In this document: positions 1-5,509 of the stretch, piece by piece | How positions within the stretch are numbered: position 1 is the first letter of the stretch | Layout: each line of letters opens with the position of its first letter | Source of the DNA: Bacillota bacterium | Lineage (GTDB): Bacteria > Bacillota > Clostridia > Peptostreptococcales > Acidaminobacteraceae | Direction: 5' to 3' | DNA length: 5,959 bases | Assembly: GCA_030529205.1 (NCBI GenBank) | Contig: JAUMXJ010000058.1 | Location: forward strand, 1 to 5,959 | The notes under the pieces: generated by a model | What the model was told of the DNA's origin: nothing | The model's database searches: none | What the model saw: only the letters and a program-made list of their open reading frames with translations | Made by a program: the position numbers and the translations under genes

Positions 1-1672
1 TAATCTCTTTGAGCGCTTCTTCCAAAGTCAATTTCATCAGTCTTTGCCTATCTTTTTCTTCAAGTTCCGTTTGCCCTTTCTTCACTTGATAAATGATTGA
101 ACGAGGCACAAAGACCTTGACGATTCCGTTAAACACTTCGCTCGAACTGTCCGGATAGGTGATTTTGAGCGTATACTCCTTTATACCGCCGTTCGTTGTA
201 TCCGGCTCTTTCACAAATTCCACTTTCGGGCTGTTCTTTGCCACATCTCCGTTCAGCGTTGCGTCATCAGCAGGATAACCCTTTTTGTTCATTGCCTCCT
301 TGTATGCGTCCATATCGAATACCTGATCGACGGTCACTTTCTCCTTCGGTCTGACAATGAGTTCCTTGGTCTGAGGAGTAATGAGTTCGCTTTGCGGCTC
401 TCTGGAGAGAATCTTAAGATCATACACATATACTAAAGTATCATTCTCGTACCTAATCTCGACATGTACTTTTTTGTTTTCCTGATCAATTTCTTTGATT
501 TCGAATCCTACCGGTTCAAGATCCAAACCGACTTCCTTGACCGCTTCTTCCAAAGAGGCTTTTTTCATTGTTTGCAAATATACATCATCATTAATTTGCT
601 TGTCGACAGATATCGGCAAATCCTTATTTGCCGTAAAGACAATCGGTCTCGGATTGAATACCAAGACAGTTCCATCATAAATTCCTGATGTGTTGTCGGG
701 ATATGTAATTTTCAGTTTAAATGAGTTTTTTCCTGCCACAGCGGTATCGGGAGCCTCTTCAAACTCAACTTTTGGGCTGTACTTACTCGAGCCGTTTATT
801 GTAGCATTAGCAAGCTCTGAAACCCCATCGGATCCAACCTCCGGACCCATTGATACCTTATAGCTTTCTATGTTAAATAAAGATTCAAACCGTAGATCAC
901 TTTTGAGTAAAACAAAGGGGCTTTTGATTTCTGGGATGATGCTGTTTGCCAAATGTCCAAGAAGACCCAGTTTTCCTTTCAACACTTCGCTTACACTGCC
1001 ATCTGTAAAGTGAATCTTGAAGTTGTAGTAACCTTTTGTATAGTCATCGCCCTCAGTATCCGGAATATTTGATTTATTATCGAAGTCCAAAAATTCTATC
1101 CTTTCGATTTTATCCCCATTCTCACCACTAGTATACTGTTTTTCAATATTTGCAAAATCTGGAGACACTCCCCACTTTTGATAGTGAGCCTTTGGTAAGA
1201 CCTTAGTACGCTCAGACAATTTCTTTTCTTTCACTTCGAGTTTAATATCGACATTGACGACGGTGCCGCCATTTTGCGTGTTTGTAATTCGGTAAATGGT
1301 TGCCTGAACAACCTTGTCTTTCGGATCAAATGTCTCTCCGTTAAAAGTAATTTTTGATTTTTTATTGATGTAATCGGTAAACCAGGCGTGATTAACCTCA
1401 TCTCCCGAATCGTTGATGAATGTGTATCCGGAAAAACTTCCTTCTATATCGCTGCCGATCGGATTGTTCCCGTAAATCACTTTTCCGTTAAACAGAAACT
1501 CATAATTGCCGACACTTCGGTTGCCCATATCTTCGCTGAGAGCAACATAGTATCTTGCCTTTATCTCTGTCTGGACATTTTCCTCCGCGAAAACCTTTCC
1601 GACGGGAACATTGGACAACACCAGCATCAATGCCAGTGCAATTGACAAAATTCTCTTGAATAAACTTGACAT
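1..1672 (-). CDS. Secreted repeat-containing surface protein, N-terminal 557 residues (3' end outside window)
   Basis: The frame is open without a stop from the ATG at 1672-1670 to the left edge. The start is supported by GGAGG four bases upstream and by a classic signal peptide: MSSLFKR, a hydrophobic core at residues 8-24, and an AXA-type site at V27-F28-A29 before EEN, so cleavage probably follows A29. The mature part opens with a non-repeated region (about 30-145) that I do not recognise. It then carries repeat modules with a shared core: a (P)K(V/I)EF-like strand ending at F194, F304 and F486, followed by YPD or FTDG turns (KIHFTDGS near 219-226, KITYPD at 321-326 and 503-508) and alternating-hydrophobic strands. 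The YPD-plus-strand pattern resembles Rib/alpha-like repeats of Gram-positive surface proteins; that link is inference from pattern. There is no catalytic motif. The repeats probably form a stalk. An LPXTG or other wall anchor would lie beyond the window. It has its own promoter and is separated from the ABC operon by a terminator. Base composition is lower in G+C than the neighbouring genes, especially around 780-1250. Confidence 0.85.
   Translation of the reverse strand, partial: MSSLFKRILSIALALMLVLSNVPVGKVFAEENVQTEIKARYYVALSEDMGNRSVGNYEFLFNGKVIYGNNPIGSDIEGSFSGYTFINDSGDEVNHAWFTDYINKKSKITFNGETFDPKDKVVQATIYRITNTQNGGTVVNVDIKLEVKEKKLSERTKVLPKAHYQKWGVSPDFANIEKQYTSGENGDKIERIEFLDFDNKSNIPDTEGDDYTKGYYNFKIHFTDGSVSEVLKGKLGLLGHLANSIIPEIKSPFVLLKSDLRFESLFNIESYKVSMGPEVGSDGVSELANATINGSSKYSPKVEFEEAPDTAVAGKNSFKLKITYPDNTSGIYDGTVLVFNPRPIVFTANKDLPISVDKQINDDVYLQTMKKASLEEAVKEVGLDLEPVGFEIKEIDQENKKVHVEIRYENDTLVYVYDLKILSREPQSELITPQTKELIVRPKEKVTVDQVFDMDAYKEAMNKKGYPADDATLNGDVAKNSPKVEFVKEPDTTNGGIKEYTLKITYPDSSSEVFNGIVKVFVPRSIIYQVKKGQTELEEKDRQRLMKLTLEEALKEI
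2..379 (-). repeat. Repeat module 3 (incomplete at window edge) of the surface protein
   Basis: Residues about 432-557. It contains F452, AYKEAM (456-461), NSPKVEF ending at F486, EPDT at 489-492, KITYPD at 503-508, a GIVKVFVP strand and the start of the LEEA segment (LEEALKEI, 550-557), where the window ends. It is clearly homologous to module 2, with which it shares SPKVEF, PDT, KITYPD and LEEA(V/L)KE(V/I). The unit is probably still continuing at the edge, so further copies may follow outside. Confidence 0.75.
380..925 (-). repeat. Repeat module 2 (long form, about 182 residues) of the surface protein
   Basis: Residues about 250-431. Landmarks are F266, Y271, SPKVEF ending at F304, APDT at 307-310, KITYPD at 321-326 and a G-x-V-x-VF strand, followed by an extra segment with LEEAVKEV at 374-381. 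Module 3 repeats all of these: the PKVEF strands are 546 bases (182 codons) apart. The stretch cgcttcttccaaag is identical at 542-555 and 14-27, 528 bases (176 codons) apart, which shows small indels within the unit. Confidence 0.75.
926..1240 (-). repeat. Repeat module 1 (divergent, short form) of the surface protein
   Basis: Residues about 145-249. It aligns with modules 2 and 3 by the order of landmarks: a Tyr (Y164), about 30 residues later an I-E-F strand ending at F194, then an acidic loop with PDT (204-206) and KIHFTDGS (219-226), then short hydrophobic strands. It is the most diverged copy and lacks the roughly 75-residue LEEA segment seen after module 2, so module 2 follows directly. 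F194 to F304 is exactly 110 codons. Boundaries are approximate. Confidence 0.55.
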
Positions 1673-1676
1673 GTTT

Positions 1677-1681
1677 CCTCC
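1677..1681 (-). promoter_or_regulatory. Ribosome binding site of the surface protein gene
   Basis: On the minus strand GGAGG is followed by AAAC and the ATG at 1672. The four-base spacing is a little short, but the match to the anti-Shine-Dalgarno sequence is strong. The next in-frame Met (residue 16) lies inside the signal peptide core, so this site fixes the start. Confidence 0.8.
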
Positions 1682-1711
1682 GAATCTCATTTTTGTTTTT
1701 AATGTATTTAT

Positions 1712-1739
1712 ATTTTACTAATAAAAAATAAATTTTCAA
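1712..1739 (-). promoter_or_regulatory. Probable sigma-A type promoter of the surface protein gene
   Basis: On the minus strand, TTGAAA (1739-1734) is followed after 16 bases by TAAAAT (1717-1712). Each hexamer is close to the TTGACA / TATAAT consensus. Transcription would start near 1705 and give a leader of about 33 bases containing the GGAGG site. The region is very AT-rich, so a chance match is possible, but the position is right: downstream of the ABC operon terminator and close to the gene. Confidence 0.6.
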
Positions 1740-1782
1740 GCCTTAAGACCTAGATTTATGGTGACTTTTTTGTAATAAAACC

Positions 1783-1847
1783 GCCCGCTTTCTCAAAAAT
1801 ATAGTCTTTAAGTTCCTGTTTTAGTTGAAAATGGAGAAAAAACGGGC
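1783..1847 (-). other. Long-range inverted repeat upstream of the surface protein promoter
   Basis: On the minus strand, GCCCG followed by a T-rich arm ending TTTCTC (1847-1834) can pair with GAGAAAG-CGGGC (about 1794-1783). This gives a stem of 5 plus 6-7 pairs with a small bulge and a loop of about 40 bases. It is followed by GGTTTTATT, a poor U-tract. It lies upstream of the predicted promoter, so it would not be in the leader from that promoter unless transcription starts further up. It could be a weak terminator, a small RNA, a protein-binding site or chance. Confidence 0.3.
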
Positions 1848-1956
1848 AATGCAAAGATTAGAATTTGATTAGATGAAAAATAATAAAAATAGATTAGAAA
1901 AAAGCGAAGGTGTTTTAATTATTCTTAACATTTATCTTTTCCCTACTAAAATCCAA

Positions 1957-1981
1957 CAAAAAACCCCGCATAGACGGGGTT
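1957..1981 (-). terminator. Rho-independent terminator of the ABC transporter operon
   Basis: On the minus strand, AACCCCG (1981-1975) pairs perfectly with CGGGGTT (1968-1962) around a six-base loop, and a run of T residues follows directly (1961-1958, continuing the two Ts of the stem). It lies 57 bases beyond the permease stop codon and separates the operon from the surface protein gene. The plus-strand side has only a weak T-tract, so termination is mainly for minus-strand transcription. Confidence 0.92.
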
Positions 1982-2037
1982 GATTGTAAACAAAAATGGA
2001 TATTCGATGATCGGTGTATTTTGCCTTCGAAAGAAGA

Positions 2038-3222
2038 CTATTCTCCGACGATGTATTTCTCGTTGTTGAAAATCATGCGTACGATAAAGACCATCGTCAT
2101 GGCGACCAAGAGAGGTACTACAATCGCAAGCATGATATTGAGGAGTTGAACATTGAATCCCAAAATATCGGTGAGCGCGCAGACCTGCCCGAGAATCGGA
2201 ACGAGGTACATCCACCATGCAAACGCTTCGCCGGCAGGGAGCTGCATCGGAATCATGGTGAGGAAAATGGTTGCCATGTAAAACGGCATCACATAGTTCG
2301 AGGATTCCTTGAGATTGCGTCCCAAAGATGAGAGCGTCATGAGGACGGAGGTGTTCATCAGAAGACTCGGCACCAGAACCGCCATCATGAGAAGCGCTTC
2401 CTTGTAGGTGTAAATCACCTCGATAACGAACAAATCTTTCGGGATGAACGTGCTGATGGCGAGCATGAGCAGGAAGAAGCTGAGTACGGACACCACCGTT
2501 GCGGTTGCAGCGTGGAAGGAGAGTCCGAAGAGCTTTCCGAGTGCAAATCGTTCTCGCGGCATCGGCGAGAGGAGCTGAGTCGCAAGTGTTCCGCGCTCTT
2601 TTTCTCCCGCGACGGATTCCATGACCAGACCCATGGCGGAACCGATGATGATGATAAAGATCATGTACGGTGCAAATTTGGCAATCATACGTCCCTGGGT
2701 AAATTTTGCCTCCGTAATCTTGTACTCATACGACATGTCTTCGGACTCAAAGACCTTGAGCTGTTCTTCGCCGCCGACGAGCGATACCAATGTCGTATGG
2801 CGATACGGTTCGAGGTACCGCTCCTGAATGCGCTTATACGCCGCCTCCTTGTAATCGTCGCTCAAATCCCCGAAATAACGATACTTCGGAACTCTACCGC
2901 TTCTTACGGCATCCTCGAAATCCGCGTCGAAGTCAAGTGCGAGGTCGTACTTTCCCTCCTTCACCAAGGCGGCAATGTCGTTCAAATCCTTTCCGTTGCT
3001 GAATTCGATGTCGATGCCCTTCGTGCTTTCAATAAACGAAGGCGCGTTGTTGATCAGGACGGTCGGAATATTGCTGTCCACTTTGTTTGCGGTGAACGCG
3101 GCGATTCCGAGCATGACGCCGAACATGGCAATCATAATAAGGGGGGACAGGAAGAATGTTGTAAACAAAAGCTTCTTGTCCGAAAATACTCTATACAGTT
3201 CTTTTTTAAATACTATCCACAT
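2038..3222 (-). CDS. ABC-2 type transporter permease, NatB-like
   Basis: This is the membrane subunit of an ABC exporter, partner of the ATPase encoded just upstream. From the ATG at 3222 it has 394 residues: a cytoplasmic start (KKELYRVFSDKK, 6-17), TM1 about 20-43, a large extracytoplasmic domain about 44-180, then about five more membrane segments (about 184-203, 233-260, 275-297, 311-327, 360-383). After TM2 comes the NatB/ABC-2 hallmark GEKERGTLATQLLSP (206-220) with RERFALGK after it. It ends FNNEKYIVGE, as NatB-like permeases often do. An in-frame TTG six bases further upstream (3228) is disfavoured because AGAGG would abut it; that site is six bases from the ATG. NatA/NatB exports sodium in Bacillus, but this sequence does not reveal the substrate: drugs, peptides or ions are all possible. 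Length is normal for the family and no defect is seen. Confidence 0.92.
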   Translation of the reverse strand: MWIVFKKELYRVFSDKKLLFTTFFLSPLIMIAMFGVMLGIAAFTANKVDSNIPTVLINNAPSFIESTKGIDIEFSNGKDLNDIAALVKEGKYDLALDFDADFEDAVRSGRVPKYRYFGDLSDDYKEAAYKRIQERYLEPYRHTTLVSLVGGEEQLKVFESEDMSYEYKITEAKFTQGRMIAKFAPYMIFIIIIGSAMGLVMESVAGEKERGTLATQLLSPMPRERFALGKLFGLSFHAATATVVSVLSFFLLMLAISTFIPKDLFVIEVIYTYKEALLMMAVLVPSLLMNTSVLMTLSSLGRNLKESSNYVMPFYMATIFLTMIPMQLPAGEAFAWWMYLVPILGQVCALTDILGFNVQLLNIMLAIVVPLLVAMTMVFIVRMIFNNEKYIVGE

Positions 3223-3228
3223 TTTCAA

Positions 3229-3233
3229 CCTCT
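3229..3233 (-). promoter_or_regulatory. Ribosome binding site that decides the permease start
   Basis: AGAGG on the minus strand is followed by TTGAAA and then ATG (3222-3220), a good six-base spacing. The upstream in-frame TTG at 3228 would leave no spacer, so the ATG is the better start. Confidence 0.65.
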
Positions 3234-3272
3234 GTCATTCTGATATCAAATTATCTGATTCGGTGCATTTGA

Positions 3273-3298
3273 TCCGGCACATCGTTTCGAACACCGGA
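3273..3298 (-). other. Possible hairpin in the ATPase-permease gap
   Basis: Directly after the ATPase stop codon the minus strand reads TCCGG, 16 bases, then CCGGA, a 5-bp inverted repeat without a U-tract. Competing pairings (CGGTG with CACCG, GTGC with GCAC) also exist in the gap. It could stabilise an mRNA end or modulate permease expression, but the evidence is weak. Confidence 0.25.
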
Positions 3299-4129
3299 CT
3301 ATTGTGCTTCCTGCTCTTTTTTCGCCTTTTTCTCCGCTTCCCTCTCGTCAAAGAACTTGAAGAACGCGTCTTCCAGGTCTTTGCAACCCGTCTTTTCCAG
3401 CACTTCCGCGATGGTGCCTTCGATTGCCAGAGAGCCCTCCATAATGATGGCGACGCGGTCGCAGAGCTTCTCGACCAGACTCATAATATGAGTGGAGATG
3501 ATGACGGTCTTGCCTTTCTTCTTCTGATCGATCAAAAAATCGGTTACCCTGCGCGCCGTCACAATATCCAGCCCGTTTGTCGGCTCGTCGAAGATAATGG
3601 TCTGCGGGTCATTGATCAGGCTGGTTGCCAGGGAGGCCTTCTGCAACATTCCGGTCGACAGTTCGCTGATTTTTTTATACAGAAAGTCCTTCATCTCAAA
3701 AATTTCGCACAGTTCTTCTTTGCGCTTCGCGATATCCGCATCGCTCATGCCCTTCAGCCTGCCGTAGTATGTCATGGTGTAATCGAGCGTGAAATACTTA
3801 TCGAGTTTCAGCTCCGAGGTCAAGAACGCGATGTTCGCCCTCGCATACTCGGGCTTTTTGACGATGTCCACCCCGTCGATGTAAATCTCACCCTCCAAAG
3901 GTTTGTAGAGCGTCGAAACACATCGCAAGGACGTGGTCTTTCCCGCGCCGTTCGCCCCGAGCAAACCGAAGATTTCCCCGTTGTTTGCTGTAAAAGAAAG
4001 CCGATCGACCGCCACGACATCTCGCTCGGGCTTCTCCGTAATTCCCTTGCTCTTATTTTCCTTTTGCAATTTTGCAAGCTGCGTCTTATTGCGCGTAAAT
4101 ATTTTTCGCAGATTTTTTACGACTACCAT
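3299..4129 (-). CDS. ABC transporter ATP-binding protein, NatA-like
   Basis: This cytoplasmic ATPase has 276 residues and should power the permease encoded next. Visible motifs are: Walker A GANGAGKT (58-65); signature LSTGM (157-161), the form typical of NatA/CcmA-type ATPases; Walker B TIIFDEP with D181 and E182; D-loop GLD (186-188); and the switch His in STH (H214). The segment between Walker A and signature reads IAFLTSEL (100-107); the usual Q-loop Gln position appears to be Ser105, a divergence I believe is tolerated in NatA-like proteins. A charged stretch at about 12-37 separates the first strand from the rest of the catalytic core, and the protein ends in a Lys/Glu-rich tail (262-276). 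The ATG has AGAGGAG four bases upstream. The gene starts the operon, with its own extended -10 promoter at 4177-4185. The substrate is not predictable from the ATPase. Confidence 0.93.
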   Translation of the reverse strand: MVVVKNLRKIFTRNKTQLAKLQKENKSKGITEKPERDVVAVDRLSFTANNGEIFGLLGANGAGKTTSLRCVSTLYKPLEGEIYIDGVDIVKKPEYARANIAFLTSELKLDKYFTLDYTMTYYGRLKGMSDADIAKRKEELCEIFEMKDFLYKKISELSTGMLQKASLATSLINDPQTIIFDEPTNGLDIVTARRVTDFLIDQKKKGKTVIISTHIMSLVEKLCDRVAIIMEGSLAIEGTIAEVLEKTGCKDLEDAFFKFFDEREAEKKAKKEQEAQ

Positions 4130-4133
4130 ATTG

Positions 4134-4140
4134 CTCCTCT
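4134..4140 (-). promoter_or_regulatory. Ribosome binding site of the ATPase gene
   Basis: AGAGGAG on the minus strand, four bases (CAAT) before the ATG at 4129. It is a strong match and supports this start. Confidence 0.7.
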
Positions 4141-4176
4141 TATTGCTGCATGTATTTGTTCTATGACTACTTTAGT

Positions 4177-4185
4177 ATCATATCA
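4177..4185 (-). promoter_or_regulatory. Probable extended -10 promoter of the ABC transporter operon
   Basis: The minus strand reads TGATATGAT, which is the TGN extension plus TATGAT (5 of 6 to TATAAT). No good -35 hexamer lies 16-18 bases upstream, as is usual for extended -10 promoters. Transcription would begin near 4170, giving a leader of about 40 bases before the ATG at 4129. It lies downstream of the terminators of the preceding unit, as expected. Confidence 0.5.
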
Positions 4186-4274
4186 TTAAATTTTCATTTA
4201 CTTCGCATGATTTTTTCGTTTATCTTTCTCATATCGTTTGCCGTTCCATGCCGGCATCTCATCAAAAAATGCAC

Positions 4275-4299
4275 AAAAAAATTGCCCATAGCGAGCAAT
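4275..4299 (-). terminator. Rho-independent terminator of the rsmA / HD-GYP unit
   Basis: On the minus strand ATTGCTC pairs with GGGCAAT (7 pairs, one of them G-T) around the loop GCTAT, and a T-run follows (4280-4275). It lies about 60 bases past the HD-GYP stop codon and upstream of the ABC operon promoter. Confidence 0.8.
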
Positions 4300-4333
4300 C
4301 TTTCTCTGCGAAGCTAAAACCCGCAAAATCCTG

Positions 4334-4359
4334 AAAATTCCGGAGTCTTGCTCCGTGAA
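4334..4359 (-). terminator. Weaker terminator-like hairpin right after the HD-GYP stop codon
   Basis: On the minus strand TTC-A-CGGAG (4359-4351), loop CAAGA, then CTCCG-GAA (4345-4338) forms eight pairs with one bulged A, followed by TTTT (4337-4334). It begins one base past the stop codon. The T-tract is short, so it may be a partial terminator or a 3'-end stabiliser acting before the stronger one at 4275-4299. Confidence 0.5.
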
Positions 4360-4360
4360 C

Positions 4361-5509
4361 TTAGAAAATTTCTTCGATATCGATGCTTCTGTCCTTCGCC
4401 AGATCGATAAAGTCATCTCCCACCTGAACAATCGGACGGGTCGGAAACCCCTTGTTCGGATAGACGATTTTCCCGGTCTTTCCGTTGGATAGCCTGCACT
4501 GCTTACTGATAAAAAATGCGGAGATGCCCTCCTTGAAGATGAAGACGACCTCCGGATCGAACAATTTATCCGAATTCCACATGAGATAGTCCAGCGCGAG
4601 CATTTCAGAGATTTTGTTCTTGTACGGGCGATCATTCGTCAGCGCGTCGAACACATCACAAACCATGATGATTTTAGCAAAATCGTGAATCTGTTTGGAT
4701 CTGAGTCTGAGCGGATATCCCGATCCGTCCATGCGCTCATGGTGATGAAGTGCCGCATACTTCACATTCTGCGAAACCCCCTTGGTTCCGAGCAGGATGC
4801 TGTATCCGTTTTGCGGGTGTCTCCTCACGACATCCCATTCCTCCGCGGTCAAGGCTCCAGGTTTCTTCAGAATCTCCTCCGGAATGCTGAGTTTTCCGAT
4901 ATCATAAAGCATCCCCGCCTCGGAGAGTTCGAGCATCTCCGTCTGCGAGAATCCCAGCCATTTTCCGATCATGGTCGCCAAAATGGAAACCCGCATCGAG
5001 TGTTCAAATGTATAATCATCCGTGCGCTGCAGCTGGTTAAGGCGCATGAGCACGTCATTGTTGCGAACCATGTCCGGAAGCGTACTGACGAGATGCGTCT
5101 TCATCCCCTGTAAGTCAAGCTCTCCGCTGTCCTTAATATGATCAAAAATCTGCCTGGTTTCCTTGATGGCATGTTCGTGTTTCACGTCAATCGGAAGATT
5201 TCCCTCCCCCGTGAGGACATTGACCTCCATATTGCGATTGTAACGATTTCTCGCGGCAGGCTCGAAAATCTGTTCGTTCTTGTGCTCATCCTGTAAAAGC
5301 TTCTCCACTTCCTCGGACAAATCCACGACCTGCTCGGCAGCCACATCCTTTATGACAATATCCGTAATGCCGATGTTTCGAATCAAACTGATGTGCCGGA
5401 GTGTCAGTACGGTTCCGGCGCTCAAAAGCTCGGCACCGCTGCGATCATCGTAGATAGCCGCTTCTAAAACCATTCCTTCCTTCAGGTCGTCATAATGTAG
5501 CTTTTTCAT
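4361..5509 (-). CDS. HD-GYP domain protein (cyclic-di-GMP phosphodiesterase family) with altered HD dyad
   Basis: A 382-residue soluble protein. The N-terminal part (about 1-60, with LKEGMVLEAAIYD and GTVLTLRHI) looks like the small domain that often precedes HD-GYP in Firmicutes, followed by a charged linker to about 145. The HD-GYP domain spans about 160-330: H170 (FEHSMRV), Y202-D203-I-G-K, H231 (RRHP), H256-H257-E258, DGSGYP (261-266), D285 (VCDVFDAL) and NDRPY (292-296). Family members hydrolyse cyclic-di-GMP at a di- or trimetal site. Here the dyad His is Tyr202 (TAT at 4906-4904), so activity is uncertain. A C-terminal part (about 335-382, RLSNGKTGKIVY) resembles a small beta domain seen after HD-GYP in some Firmicutes; that is inference. 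There is no membrane segment or receiver domain. The ATG overlaps the rsmA stop in ATGA, with GGAGGAG just upstream, so translational coupling is likely. Confidence 0.9.
   Translation of the reverse strand: MKKLHYDDLKEGMVLEAAIYDDRSGAELLSAGTVLTLRHISLIRNIGITDIVIKDVAAEQVVDLSEEVEKLLQDEHKNEQIFEPAARNRYNRNMEVNVLTGEGNLPIDVKHEHAIKETRQIFDHIKDSGELDLQGMKTHLVSTLPDMVRNNDVLMRLNQLQRTDDYTFEHSMRVSILATMIGKWLGFSQTEMLELSEAGMLYDIGKLSIPEEILKKPGALTAEEWDVVRRHPQNGYSILLGTKGVSQNVKYAALHHHERMDGSGYPLRLRSKQIHDFAKIIMVCDVFDALTNDRPYKNKISEMLALDYLMWNSDKLFDPEVVFIFKEGISAFFISKQCRLSNGKTGKIVYPNKGFPTRPIVQVGDDFIDLAKDRSIDIEEIF

Larger units (their letters stand above)
1673..2037. other. Gene-free AT-rich intergenic region
   Basis: This is the 365-base gap between the permease stop codon and the surface protein start. 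It holds the ABC operon terminator (1957-1981), a long-range inverted repeat (1783-1847), three copies of GATTAGA on the plus strand (1856-1862, 1867-1873, 1892-1898) and the promoter and RBS of the surface protein gene. I find no convincing gene on either strand. A 36-codon plus-strand frame at 1873-1983 has no ribosome binding site and runs through the terminator hairpin. No known riboswitch consensus is recognisable to me. Confidence 0.6.

Noticed and set aside
1751..1849. Minus-strand frame ending in K-A-G-G-F-I-T-K-K-S-P, possibly a gene remnant
   Set aside because: It has only a TTG start, no RBS and about 30 codons, and coincides with the inverted repeat. The coding-like look of the last 20 codons is not enough to call a pseudogene.
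1673..1960. Possible riboswitch (for example cyclic-di-GMP) before the surface gene, suggested by the nearby HD-GYP gene
   Set aside because: I find none of the conserved aptamer core of the classes I know, and the predicted promoter leaves a leader of only about 33 bases.
1873..1983. Plus-strand 36-codon frame with ATG
   Set aside because: No Shine-Dalgarno sequence precedes it and it reads through the ABC operon terminator hairpin.
2512..3243. Plus-strand open frame of about 243 codons opposite the permease
   Set aside because: It is antisense to a well-supported ABC-2 permease, rich in Arg/His/Glu as expected of a shadow frame, and has no convincing RBS.
2975..4189. Long plus-strand open frame of about 404 codons opposite the ABC genes
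   Set aside because: It runs antisense across both ABC genes and the gap between them, its translation is low-complexity and family-less, and the minus strand shows complete canonical motifs. It is a shadow of codon bias.
4197..4277. Short minus-strand frame (about 26 codons, GTG start) between the HD-GYP terminator and the ABC promoter
   Set aside because: The GTG lies in the T-run of the terminator with no ribosome binding site, and the frame has no recognisable similarity.
4198..4635. Minus-strand frame of 145 codons overlapping the end of the HD-GYP gene
   Set aside because: It is out of frame with a clear HD-GYP C-terminus, its translation is Arg/Ser-rich without family features, and it runs through both terminator hairpins.
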